NCBI RefSeq assembly: GCF_001449115.1
Contig: NZ_LAIJ01000007.1
Span: forward strand, 261,204 to 325,203
Direction: 5' to 3'
DNA: 64,000 nt
From: Occallatibacter gabretensis
GTDB taxonomy: Bacteria > Acidobacteriota > Terriglobia > Terriglobales > Acidobacteriaceae
Part shown: in pieces, positions 18,089-27,389 of the stretch
Numbering within the stretch: the first letter of the stretch is position 1
How the letters are laid out: every line of letters starts with the position of its first letter
Made by a program: the position numbers and the translations under genes
Notes under the pieces: generated by a model
What the model saw: the letters and a program-made list of their open reading frames with translations, nothing else
Databases searched by the model: none
Told to the model about the DNA's origin: nothing

Positions 18089-20413
18089 GTGAAAGTTCGA
18101 AACTCCACTGCATTCATTTGCTTGGCAGTAGTAGCAGGATCGCTCACACACGCCCAGAAACTGACTGGTACCGCGATTCAGATCGAGGCGGCCACGACGG
18201 GCGCGCCACGAGAAGTCTTGTCCGTCAAGATCAATGGCGAGTGGCAACCGGTGCTTTCGGCCGCATCGCTGGTACACATAGTGACTAGCGCCGGTGCTGA
18301 AACCTGCCCTATCTCCAAGGCTGAGTTGACTGATGGCACTCTGGTGTTCAGCGGCACATGCAGCGCAGGCTCCTTTGTTCAGCATGTCACGCTGACGGCT
18401 GAGCACGACGTCGTCGATGTGTCCACGAGGCTCCAGCTCAATAAGGGCGCATCCGTGCGCTCCATGGAAGATCGCTACGACTTTTTGCCTCCACGGCATA
18501 CATCGATCGACGAGCACACCGGTCCTCTCGATTTTGTGTGGTCCCAGGACATCAAAAGTGAAGCCGATGATTTGATACCGACCAACAGCTTCAAGTCTCC
18601 GGTCCTGATCATGCAGCAAGGCGATCTCTTTGCCGCGCTGTTGCCGCGTGTCAATGTGCATCACGCTGAAACGCGTGCTATGGATCTCGACGTGACATCG
18701 AACGACAAGCCCTGGATGTCTTATGGCGCAATTCCAAGCCAGCCGCATGGTCACAGCTACTTTCGTCGCGCGTCCAACGAGACGGTTCACAGCATTGATA
18801 ACGGCCTCGATAACACCGTGAACTACGACTATTCGCTTGTGATCTCGGAGCAACCACCGCGGTTGGGATACCGCAGAGTTGTGCGCTTGCTGTGGGAGCG
18901 GCTGGGACATCCCGCGCTAATGGTTTCATCGGACGAACAGCAGAACGCGGTGCACCACGAACTGAGCTCGTTTGCAAGCTGGAGAGACCGGGCATGGAAG
19001 ACCGATGCTGACCGCCTCTATGCCGGCTTTACCTGCGACGGCAAACAATGTGGCACGCTATCAAGCGATCGCAATTTAAAAGGCGAGTGGGACAAGCCGC
19101 AAACCGATGCCTGGTTCAATCCATGGTTCCAGACTCTGCGAACCGCGTATGGATGGTACATACATGGACGCGACACGAATGACACAGCAATGATGGCCAA
19201 GGCCGAGAGCGTTTTGAACCTCGCCCTCTCTTCACCGCGCAATGGCGGAGCCTTCTCAACCATCTATATGGTCGCAGACAAGAAATGGATACCCAGCGAT
19301 GGTTGGGCGAGTTACGACGACAGCTATCACGCATTTGCAATGTCATGGACGGCCTATTGGATGTTGCGATGGGCCGAGGACCTGACCCCTGGACGCAAAG
19401 CCGAAGTTCTTGCCTTCGTTAAGCCCTATGCAGAGTTCCTGCTCACACACCAGGAGCCATCCGGGGTCATTCCTTCCTGGTATTACGCATCGACCCTTGT
19501 ACCCCGCAAGGAGTTTCGCGATTTCAATGCGGAAACAACCGCATCGGCGCTGCTTCTTGCCACTCTAGGAGAGATCACAGGCGATCAGCGCTATATTGTT
19601 GGCGCAGAGCACGGCATGAGCTTCATCGAGCGTGAAGTGCTGCCGCGCCAGCGATGGTTCGACTATGAGACCTATCTCTCGTGCGCGCGCAAGGATTACA
19701 GCTTCTTCGATGCATGGACTGCGCAGTATCCGCAGAACAACATGGCTGAAATTCAGGCCCCGGTTACAATGCTCACCCTCTATCGTTTGACGCACAAGCC
19801 GGAGTACCTCGAGAGCGGCACAAAGATGCTCGATTATCTTCTGCTCACCCAGCAAGTGTGGAACAATCCCCTGTATACCCCCATGCTGCTGGGCGGTTTT
19901 ACCACACAGAACACTGACCAGGAATGGAGTGACGCGCGCCAGGGTTATGCAGCCATCGTATTGGCCGACTACTACGACGTGACGGGTAATTTCGAATATC
20001 TCGAGCGCGCAATCACCGCGGCGCGATCTACCTTTGCCGTCGCACCCTCTGAGAATTGGGCGCATGTTGGCTATCCTGATGAACCCGGAGGTATATCGAG
20101 CTTCCATTGGGGCACCGGCAGTGCAATGACCTCAGTGGAGCTCCTCTCGCCCAAATTTGGCGATGCCTTCATTGATCTGCATTCGAAACGTGGCGTCGGT
20201 TTTGACCAGTGCACCGTTACCGATGTCGAGGTCAAAGGAGACAGCATCTCATTCCGCATCGCCTCTTCCGCGCGTGAGAGGCAATTCCTTGTCAAGTTCC
20301 GCGGCATTGATTCAATACACCAGTACCGAATCGTCTGGAATGGGAATGTAATCGACAAAGTAGCAGGGAGTGAGCTCTTAAAGAATGGGCAGCTCGTGGG
20401 GCCTCTTAAATAA
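18089..20413 (+). CDS. Secreted six-hairpin-barrel protein, function unknown
   Basis: This 774-residue protein starts with GTG preceded by a perfect AGGAGGTG ribosome site (18076-18083). A signal peptide ends near THAQ (residue 23). Residues 25-310 are beta-rich with an R-W-E-R linker, and residues 320-680 look like an (alpha/alpha)6 barrel as in GH88, GH105, GH127 or uronate lyases. Examples are YDDSYHAFAMSWTAYWMLRW, DFNAETTASALLLATLGEIT and GGFTTQNTDQEWSDARQGYA. The C-terminal 90 residues form a beta domain. I could not assign it to a named family. Its operon position beside GH172 and a sugar permease suggests a glycoside hydrolase or lyase of the same pathway. Conserved acidic residues in YDDSYH and DFNAET are the first candidates for catalysis. 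Confidence 0.85.
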   Translation: MKVRNSTAFICLAVVAGSLTHAQKLTGTAIQIEAATTGAPREVLSVKINGEWQPVLSAASLVHIVTSAGAETCPISKAELTDGTLVFSGTCSAGSFVQHVTLTAEHDVVDVSTRLQLNKGASVRSMEDRYDFLPPRHTSIDEHTGPLDFVWSQDIKSEADDLIPTNSFKSPVLIMQQGDLFAALLPRVNVHHAETRAMDLDVTSNDKPWMSYGAIPSQPHGHSYFRRASNETVHSIDNGLDNTVNYDYSLVISEQPPRLGYRRVVRLLWERLGHPALMVSSDEQQNAVHHELSSFASWRDRAWKTDADRLYAGFTCDGKQCGTLSSDRNLKGEWDKPQTDAWFNPWFQTLRTAYGWYIHGRDTNDTAMMAKAESVLNLALSSPRNGGAFSTIYMVADKKWIPSDGWASYDDSYHAFAMSWTAYWMLRWAEDLTPGRKAEVLAFVKPYAEFLLTHQEPSGVIPSWYYASTLVPRKEFRDFNAETTASALLLATLGEITGDQRYIVGAEHGMSFIEREVLPRQRWFDYETYLSCARKDYSFFDAWTAQYPQNNMAEIQAPVTMLTLYRLTHKPEYLESGTKMLDYLLLTQQVWNNPLYTPMLLGGFTTQNTDQEWSDARQGYAAIVLADYYDVTGNFEYLERAITAARSTFAVAPSENWAHVGYPDEPGGISSFHWGTGSAMTSVELLSPKFGDAFIDLHSKRGVGFDQCTVTDVEVKGDSISFRIASSARERQFLVKFRGIDSIHQYRIVWNGNVIDKVAGSELLKNGQLVGPLK

Positions 20414-20511
20414 GTCTGCCCCAACTTTTTTGCCTGATCAGGGCAGGCGCTGCCCATGCGGATGCCTCCCACTAAAAATGAGCAGATGGAATAAGCTCTG
20501 AAGTTGTAACA

Positions 20512-22395
20512 GTGGGTGATCGTATGAGTTGCGTCAGGAGAATGGGCTGCGTGGCCTTCATGGCTGCCATTTCAAGTATGGCGATATGGGCTACTCAGAT
20601 TAACCAAACACAAAATCTCGAATCGATCCTGACCGCCGCAAAAGACGCTCAGGCGAGAAGCGATTTCTCTGCGGCTGCTGGATATTATCGGCAAGCTGTC
20701 AAAATAAGCCCCAACATAGCGGAGTTATGGGCCAACCTTGGGCTCATGGACGATCTGGCAGGAAATTCTGCCGAGGCAGTCACGAGTTTTACCCAGGCGG
20801 CTCATCTCAATGGATCCATGTATGTGCCTCAACTTTTTCTGGGGATCGAGTATCTGAAGCTGAATCGTGCTGAAACTGCAATTCCCTTTTTGCAAAAAGC
20901 AGAACAACTCAATCCACAAGATCCGCAAGCTCCGCTGGCATTAGGCCGAGCGTTAGCGATTGCCGGCAAGGGAGATCATGCAGGCGATGCATATTCAAGA
21001 GCCGTGAACCTGGCGCCAGACGACGGGAACGCGTGGCTCGGACTTGGTATGGCTGACTTGCAGCAATCCAGCGCTGATGATCGCTTGATGGCTGAAACTT
21101 ACAAGGAATCGGTTTACACCAAACTACGCGCTGGAGAGACATTTGCGGAACAGGGCAAGCTTACTCAAGCTGCTGGAGCCTACACATCTGTGTTGACGGC
21201 CAAATCGCTCTTCCCTCCTTGTGTCCATGCCGGCTACGGCATCGTGCTGTTGCGGCAACAAGAGGTTGATAAAGCTCATGCGGAATTCGACAAGGAATTA
21301 ACGCTCAATCCGAGTTGCAGTCTGGCCAGACTTGGCCTTGTCGCCGTACGCGTGGCGCAGGGGAATACCGACGGCGCATTGAAGGACCTGGTAGCTCTTT
21401 GGCATGCAGATCGAGGTTTTCTGCAGGAAAATTTGCCGCTGCTGCGCGATGGGCTCACAGAAAACCAACGCGACCAGCTTTTGCGCATGGCTGAAGATCT
21501 GCAAGCGCATGAAGTCGTCCCCCCCACCGAATCCGGGAATACACCTCATACTGAGTCGAAGTCGGAGACGACTCCACAGCTCTCGAAGGAAACAGAGGCA
21601 TTTTACCTGTCTGGCCAGTACCAGAAATGCAGTGAGGGCCTGCGGCCCCGGTTGAGCGTTTTGCCCGCGCCCTCTCTCTTGCTTTTGACTCAATGCGCCT
21701 TCTACACAGGCGATTACAAAACCGCTTCATCAGCAGCACGAAGGCTTAAATCGACACCTGCAACACGTGTGAATGGGCTTTACTGGGAGAGCAAAGCGAA
21801 TCAGAGACTGGCCGTTGCCGCGTTAACTCGCGCTGGCGAAACCGGCTCGAATTCTCCGCAGCTGCACGTTCTCCTGGGCGATGTCTATCGTCAAAAACAG
21901 CTCTGGGACGATGCTGAGAATGAGTATCGAAAAGCACTCGCTCTGGAAGCACAGAATCAGAGCGCGAGCCTGGGTTTAGCCATGGCGCTGTTTTCAGAAG
22001 GAAAGAACGATGAAGCGCTGGCTATCGATAAAGCGTTACTGGCAGAAACGCCAGATTATCCTGAAGAAAATCTTTTAGCCGCTGAAATATTGGTGCGCAA
22101 CGGCCACTTTACTTACGCTGAAACCTATCTCAAAAAGATCCATGACACGGGACAGAAGTCCATGCCTCGCGTGCACACCCTGTTGGGTGAAATTTACGCC
22201 GGGACAGATCGGCTTCCTCAAGCCCTCTCTGAGCTCAAGTTGGCCCAGTCCGCCGATGATGATGGCAGTATTCACTACCAGCTCGGTCGCGTTTATCAGA
22301 AACTGGGTGATAAGGAAAAGGCTGCAGAAGCTTTTCGAGTCTCACAACAGCTGCGTGAACAGTCTGATGATCGCCTAGATCTCCCTCCACAATAA
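20512..22395 (+). CDS. Exported TPR-repeat protein
   Basis: This 627-residue protein has an export signal (a hydrophobic run ending IWA near residue 27) and two arrays of tetratricopeptide repeats, about residues 30-310 and 355-615. Typical repeat signatures are AELWANLGLMDDLAGNSAEAV and AENEYRKALALEAQNQSASLG, given here in part as WANLGLMDDLAG. The GTG at 20512 and the ATG at 20524 are both possible starts; neither has a strong ribosome site. It is the last gene of the GH172 operon and faces the TonB receptor, sharing a terminator. TPR proteins of this kind scaffold protein complexes at the membrane; a role alongside the uptake receptor is plausible but unproven. Confidence 0.88.
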   Translation: MGDRMSCVRRMGCVAFMAAISSMAIWATQINQTQNLESILTAAKDAQARSDFSAAAGYYRQAVKISPNIAELWANLGLMDDLAGNSAEAVTSFTQAAHLNGSMYVPQLFLGIEYLKLNRAETAIPFLQKAEQLNPQDPQAPLALGRALAIAGKGDHAGDAYSRAVNLAPDDGNAWLGLGMADLQQSSADDRLMAETYKESVYTKLRAGETFAEQGKLTQAAGAYTSVLTAKSLFPPCVHAGYGIVLLRQQEVDKAHAEFDKELTLNPSCSLARLGLVAVRVAQGNTDGALKDLVALWHADRGFLQENLPLLRDGLTENQRDQLLRMAEDLQAHEVVPPTESGNTPHTESKSETTPQLSKETEAFYLSGQYQKCSEGLRPRLSVLPAPSLLLLTQCAFYTGDYKTASSAARRLKSTPATRVNGLYWESKANQRLAVAALTRAGETGSNSPQLHVLLGDVYRQKQLWDDAENEYRKALALEAQNQSASLGLAMALFSEGKNDEALAIDKALLAETPDYPEENLLAAEILVRNGHFTYAETYLKKIHDTGQKSMPRVHTLLGEIYAGTDRLPQALSELKLAQSADDDGSIHYQLGRVYQKLGDKEKAAEAFRVSQQLREQSDDRLDLPPQ

Positions 22396-22540
22396 GCCTT
22401 AATAATTCACCTCAACTTGAGATGCGAACTGATGCTGCGCTATGTCGTACCGCATCGTGTCATGTAAATGGCTTTCCTTCCTGGGGATCAGACCGACGAA
22501 CAACTCCTTCCCGAGTGCAGCTCTGCCCGGTACATTGTAA

Positions 22541-22578
22541 AGCTCAGAGGGCGCCGCGTATGCGGCGCCCTCTGAGCT
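22541..22578. terminator. Strong bidirectional hairpin terminator
   Basis: Two perfectly complementary 17-base arms (22541-22557 and 22562-22578, core GAGGGCGCCGC) enclose the loop GTAT and are followed by TTTTCC on the plus strand. It lies between the ends of the convergent TPR gene (+) and TonB receptor gene (-), which are 210 bases apart, and can end both transcripts. Nothing else is recognised in the gap. Confidence 0.9.
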
Positions 22579-22605
22579 TTTCCTTCCCGTGATTTCGTCT
22601 CCGTG

Positions 22606-25600
22606 TCAGAAGACGAGCCTCAAGCCAAGTTGCAGAGTTCTCGGACTATTCTGTTGGCCGTTAATCTGCCCAAAGGTTGAATCGTTGATCGTAGTATCCG
22701 GCGGAGCGAATTGAACGCGATTGAAGGTGTTGAAAGACTCTGCGCGGAACTCCATTTTTATCGTGTCATGAATGTCAAATTTCTTGAACAGTGACATATT
22801 CCAATCGTCCACTCCTGGCTGATACAGGTCTGGCATGAGCCGGGGTGCATTTCCGAATGTGAAAGGCGCGTTGTAGGAGAACTGGCTGGTGTCAAAGTAT
22901 TTGTCGAGGCGCCCCGTCACAGATCCATGAAGAGTTGCATTCCTCCCGCTCCAATTAGGCCGCTGCTGACCCTCAAAGGTTCCGCTGCTATTTCCTCCAT
23001 ACATTTCCATTGGAGTTCCGCTTTGGAATGTCGTTAGGCCGTTGGTCTGCCAACCACCAACGATAGCATTAACAATTCCGCCCTTGTTCAAGAGGGGCTT
23101 ACCCTTACCCAGGGGAAGCTCATAGATGTAGGACACTACGAGAGTTTGGGGAACATTGTAACCAGCCAGTGACCGCTCTGATTTCGGGTTCCAGTAATTC
23201 TGCGGAAGCCCTATCTGGAACGAAGACCCCGAGAACCCGCCCCAGTTCGGAGAAGGTATTACGTTATCGATCAACTTGCTCCATGTGTAAGATCCCGACA
23301 CTGAGAAACCATTGGCCAGACGCCGCGTTACCGTCAAAAACAGCGCATGGTAACTTGACTCACCATAGGTGGCAAGGGCGCTGTTGACATCGGTAAATTG
23401 TGGATAGGGCCGCAAAGATTGTCCCAGAGTGATCGTAGGTGTTGCCAACGGTCCTGAGGTGATGACTCCGTAATAGGGATTCGGAACCTGGTTATTCAGC
23501 GCCGACCCCATGCTGAGGTACTTGGGATTTAGCTGGTCATAATCCCAGGTTCCAACAAGATGTGTACCCCTGGACCCCGAGTAAGCGATCTCAACGGCGG
23601 TCTTACCCGGCAACACTCGCTGGACGTTGAAGTTCCATGCTTGCAGGTACGGCTGCTTGTAATTGCGATCGACAAAGGTCAGTGGTGAGCCGAGGTTAGT
23701 CAAAAGACCGGCTGAGCTGCCGGATGCCTGGCAGAACTGGCCGCCCGGGAATGGATTCGAGTAGGTTGCGTACGGCGTCAGGCCGTTATCCAAAGTAGTA
23801 GGAGAATTTGTCGAACAGAAGAACCCGTTTTGGGGCATTGCGCTATTTGAGGTCGAGCCACCATTTCGTCCGTTCCCCCAGCTATTGCCATAGAAGATGC
23901 CATAGCCGGCGCGCAGTACCGTCTGAGTCCCGAGAGCATAAGTCAATCCGAGACGAGGTGCAAAATCCTTTTTGGTGCTGGTCCACTGACCGCTTGGAAT
24001 GCCATTCACGCCGGGAAATTCCAGGCCTCCGGTGACGACCGTACCGTTCGGGAGGTTTGACGTATCGGTGAAGTCAAAATTTGACATCTCGTTATGAGCC
24101 TCTCTTCGAGGATCTTCATGGTCCCAGCGCAAGCCCAAGGTTGCTGTCAGATTGCGCGAAAGTTTGATGTCATCTTCCCCGTAAAAGCCGAAGTACGGCT
24201 GGGTGTAATGGCCGACGATTTCGGTTACGTTTTGCTCGCCCGAGCTCATTGTGCCAAGAAGGAACGAAGCAAATCCGAAGCCCGATGTGGCGCTCCCCTC
24301 AAGTGGATTGGGACCTTGCGTAAAGCTGAGGTTCGACGAATAAGCTCCAGTCGAATTGTCGATGGTGTTCATGTGGTATCTTCCCTTGGCCACGGTTCCA
24401 CCAAATTTCACCGTGTGCTTTGACCACATCTTCGTCATATTGGCTTCGCTTTCGTAGCGATCCGTCACATCGTTCTCGTTATAGTAGTTGCCCAGGCAGG
24501 ACATTTCTCCCGGACAAACCGACGGAATACCTAAAGTAATACTGTTCGCTGCCAGGTAGCTAGGAAAGCCAAGTTGGCTTGGGTCAAACCCATTCGACAA
24601 GCCTTGTGACGCGTAGAACCAGCGTGTCCAGGAAAAATGGAATTCTCCAAAGAAGGTGGGTGAGAACGTCTGAATAATTTTTGCCAGAGCATACGGATGA
24701 TGCTGAGGCTTGGTAACGTAGCCTGGGCTTGCAATATTGCTCATGCCGAATGTTGCGGGAACAACCCAGGGCGAGAGGTTCTCAAGAGAGAACCGGCCCA
24801 TGAGCGTGGTCTTGGAACCCAATTGGTAGTCTCCCCGGCCGGAAAAGTTGTTTACACTTTGCTGGTTTGACCCGCTGAAGAAGAAGTTGTTGAGATCAGT
24901 GCCGGGACTGCCTGGTTGATTCGGCTCGGGGAAAAATTTAGTCAGGTTCGCCGCTACCGTGTCGATCAGTCCTGCAGGAATCTGGTTGTTGGGAAACGCC
25001 GTGCGCATGTATTGACCAGGATTACTGGGATCCGCCACGGTGGACCACGGGTTGTAAATCGTTATCGGTTGCCCTGAGCCGTTTGTAAGTTGGGAGAAAT
25101 CGCCGCTCCGTTCGAGATCTGTCGGGACGCTGGTAGTTACCACGTCAGGAGTTTTCTGTCTCAGCCCTTCGTAAGCAAAGAAGAAGAACAGACGTTTCTT
25201 AAGGATAGGGCCGCCAAGGGTTCCTCCAAACTGGTTATAGCGGAGCACTGGACGCGGAGACCCTGCCCTGTTGGAGAAGAAGTCGTTCGCGGAGAAATCA
25301 TCGTTCCGCAGATATTCAAACAGGCTGCCGTGAAATTGGTTGGTGCCTGTCTTGGTGGCAATATTCACGATGCCGCCTGCGCTGTTGCCAGTTTCAGCGC
25401 CGAAATTACTTGTCTCAACACGATATTCCTGCACCTCTTCCACCTGGGGGGTGTACTCGGGGCCGTTAAAGGCAAGATTCGTGTCGTTGCCTCCGTCCAG
25501 GGTGAATTTGCTTTGATCTGGACGCGAGCCATTGATGGAAAAGAATTGATAGTGACTTTCCAGCACAGGATTGTCTGTTGTTTGCCTTGTAGAAATAACA

Positions 25601-26088
25601 CCAGGCTCCAGAACCATGAGGGAGTTTGAATTGCGACCGAGCATGGGAAGATTTTCGACTTGGGCCGGCTCGACCACGCCACCAATCGCGTCACTTGAGA
25701 CGTCGAGGAGGGGCGTGGAATCTGAGACGGTGACAGTTTCAACGTTCCCGCCCACGTGCAAATCAAAGTTCAACGTCGCGGTCTGCCCTACCTCCAGCAC
25801 CACGCCGGTTCGGCTAATGGAAGTAAATCCCGTAGCGCTTATGTCGACCTTGTAAGATCCGGGTTTCAGAAATGTCACAGTGTAGACGCCAAGAGTGTTC
25901 GTCTTTGCTGTCTGTGTAATGCCGGTATCCACACTTGTGACAACTACGCTGGCCCCTGCCACCGCAGCGTTCTGCGCATCAACAATAGCGCCGGTGATTT
26001 GTGCTGTCGTCTGCGCATGTAATTGTCTGACCGCACAGCTGAACAGCAATACGGTAACTAGGACAAATTGCGTCACTTTCCGCATCAT
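22606..26088 (-). CDS. TonB-dependent receptor with carboxypeptidase-like N-domain
   Basis: This 1160-residue outer-membrane protein has a signal peptide (ending QLHAQ, about residue 26). A carboxypeptidase regulatory-like domain follows (about 30-115, with GAIVDAQNAAVAGASVVV), then a plug (about 120-250, with FSINGSRPDQSKFTLDGGND). The rest is a long beta-barrel ending in the outer-membrane signature LQLGLRLVF. This is the Oar-like class abundant in acidobacteria, which imports oligosaccharides or other large nutrients with energy from TonB/ExbBD. The tandem ATG start has the ribosome site GGGAGGAAT. A promoter with the shared LacI-type operator lies about 650 bases upstream, so it may belong to the sugar regulon. 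The ligand is unknown. Confidence 0.95.
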   Translation of the reverse strand: MMRKVTQFVLVTVLLFSCAVRQLHAQTTAQITGAIVDAQNAAVAGASVVVTSVDTGITQTAKTNTLGVYTVTFLKPGSYKVDISATGFTSISRTGVVLEVGQTATLNFDLHVGGNVETVTVSDSTPLLDVSSDAIGGVVEPAQVENLPMLGRNSNSLMVLEPGVISTRQTTDNPVLESHYQFFSINGSRPDQSKFTLDGGNDTNLAFNGPEYTPQVEEVQEYRVETSNFGAETGNSAGGIVNIATKTGTNQFHGSLFEYLRNDDFSANDFFSNRAGSPRPVLRYNQFGGTLGGPILKKRLFFFFAYEGLRQKTPDVVTTSVPTDLERSGDFSQLTNGSGQPITIYNPWSTVADPSNPGQYMRTAFPNNQIPAGLIDTVAANLTKFFPEPNQPGSPGTDLNNFFFSGSNQQSVNNFSGRGDYQLGSKTTLMGRFSLENLSPWVVPATFGMSNIASPGYVTKPQHHPYALAKIIQTFSPTFFGEFHFSWTRWFYASQGLSNGFDPSQLGFPSYLAANSITLGIPSVCPGEMSCLGNYYNENDVTDRYESEANMTKMWSKHTVKFGGTVAKGRYHMNTIDNSTGAYSSNLSFTQGPNPLEGSATSGFGFASFLLGTMSSGEQNVTEIVGHYTQPYFGFYGEDDIKLSRNLTATLGLRWDHEDPRREAHNEMSNFDFTDTSNLPNGTVVTGGLEFPGVNGIPSGQWTSTKKDFAPRLGLTYALGTQTVLRAGYGIFYGNSWGNGRNGGSTSNSAMPQNGFFCSTNSPTTLDNGLTPYATYSNPFPGGQFCQASGSSAGLLTNLGSPLTFVDRNYKQPYLQAWNFNVQRVLPGKTAVEIAYSGSRGTHLVGTWDYDQLNPKYLSMGSALNNQVPNPYYGVITSGPLATPTITLGQSLRPYPQFTDVNSALATYGESSYHALFLTVTRRLANGFSVSGSYTWSKLIDNVIPSPNWGGFSGSSFQIGLPQNYWNPKSERSLAGYNVPQTLVVSYIYELPLGKGKPLLNKGGIVNAIVGGWQTNGLTTFQSGTPMEMYGGNSSGTFEGQQRPNWSGRNATLHGSVTGRLDKYFDTSQFSYNAPFTFGNAPRLMPDLYQPGVDDWNMSLFKKFDIHDTIKMEFRAESFNTFNRVQFAPPDTTINDSTFGQINGQQNSPRTLQLGLRLVF

Positions 26089-26728
26089 GCATTCCTCCCA
26101 AAGATTTTGTTGCTCTACAACGTTGCGGTCGCGGCCCGTTTCAAAAAGGCCATGGTTGAAGTTAGGTCATCCTCGAAGCTGCTTTTGATCGATAGATTGC
26201 CCACGGGATCCGTAGCTGAATCGATTAACAAGAAGAGTGAAAAGCCGGATAAAGGGCTTCGGGAAGGCTCATTTTCAGACCATGAAGAAACGTCGTTGAG
26301 GTTGATGAAGTTCTGCAGATAGCTGAAATTCGCATCAGATCTCACGAATTGACGGCAAGACCGCGGAACAACGAGATGATGTTTTCGAGATCTTGACGAT
26401 TTCGGAAACGGTTGATTTGGGCCCGATTTGTGGGCACGTTTACGACTACCGTCACTAGAACGCCGGTAATCGGAAGAAGAGTGGAGATGGAAGTGGTCGG
26501 CACTCATGATTCGTGCCGATGCGCGACTCTCACTGAAGCCCTCGTGCCACTCTGCCCGCTCAAGAGGACATACTCTGCGGGCCTTGCACGCCTGGTGTCG
26601 CAGGGCAGCGTCGAAATCCTTTTGCCGTGCCAGCAGGCGCACTTGATTGGCAAATGGGAGACGACTGCTACCCGCAACTCGGTGGATGGATTGGCACATT
26701 TTGAATAGGCCTCAGTTCAACGGCACGA

Positions 26729-26772
26729 AGTCTACTCGATTCAGAGTGTAATTTGCAATAGGAACGTTTCGA
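26729..26772 (-). promoter_or_regulatory. Promoter with LacI-type operator, facing the TonB receptor
   Basis: On the minus strand the operator TCGAAACGTTC (plus 26762-26772) is followed, four bases after AACGTT, by the -35 box TTGCAA (26753-26758). A -10 box TAGACT (26729-26734) follows at a spacing of 18. The layout matches the isomerase promoter closely, including the shared TATTGCA joining operator and -35. The next gene in this direction is the TonB receptor, about 635 bases downstream. Confidence 0.55.
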
Positions 26773-27167
26773 TATTTTATTTCCCTGTATTTGCGGGCAT
26801 TATGCGGTTGTTCTATAAACGATTCGTTTTCCGATACCCATATCCCGGAAACCGAACTCAGGCACCATGAGAGAACCGCACTATGCAGGCTTACAGGTCG
26901 TCATCTTATACACAGTACGCGTCGTGAAAAATTCGGAAATAGTTCTTTATTTTCTCGCACTTATATAGAATTTCTCTTTTATATGCTCTGTTGCTTTGGC
27001 CGCATCGCTTCTTCAGGATGAAGGTTCGATCCCATTGCAAGTTGGGACTTTCTTCCCTGGGCTTTCCCTACTCCACTTCTGGGGTTGCAAACGAACTGAT
27101 TACCGGCAGCGCGCTTTCGGGTCCCAGCCCACGGTCAGACGACTCCGTGCAAACAGTTCCATCATTC

Positions 27168-27179
27168 TCGTAACGTTTC
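27168..27179 (+). promoter_or_regulatory. LacI-type operator upstream of SDR-GH106 unit
   Basis: The sequence TCGTAACGTTTC is identical over 12 bases to the copy at 14175 in front of the GH172 operon, and the flanks (ATTnTCGT and CGCTnG) also agree. It is about 210 bases upstream of the SDR gene on the same strand. The position where the -35 would be expected reads TGGCGA, a poor match, so the actual start of transcription is unclear. Confidence 0.6.
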
Positions 27180-27389
27180 GCTGGCGAGATACGCGCCCGA
27201 CAATGCCCCACCTGATCAGACTCTGGGGACTTCGTTCGCGGCCCTGGACGACCGGCAGCAATTTGGCAAAAGTGCAAGAACAATAAGGCGGTTACGCGAA
27301 CCAGATTTCAGCAGTCTTTGCGGCAGAACACTGGGAAGATGAGAAACATGTGACTCAAGTGGCAGCTGGAGGCCATTTTTTCGATATAT

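Larger units (their letters stand above)
26089..27389. other. 1.3-kb intergenic region with two operators
   Basis: This stretch separates the TonB receptor (-) from the SDR gene (+). I recognise no protein in it. Open frames on both strands of 26115-26708 have skewed composition (rich in Ser and Arg) and no good ribosome site. It contains two copies of the shared operator (26762-26772 and 27168-27179) and a separate perfect 13-base palindrome AAACGATTCGTTT (26817-26829). It may be a long 5' leader for the receptor or hold a decayed gene. Confidence 0.6.

Noticed and set aside
20441..20455. Hairpin GGGCAGGCGCTGCCC after the unknown six-hairpin gene
   Set aside because: Only six paired bases and no T-tract follows; the operon probably continues into the TPR gene.
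24220..24240. GGTTACGTTTTGC inside the TonB receptor gene
   Set aside because: Partial match only, within coding sequence and without the AACGTT centre.
26115..26708. Open frames on both strands upstream of the TonB receptor
   Set aside because: No ribosome site, no recognisable domain, biased Ser/Arg or mixed composition. Kept only as intergenic sequence.
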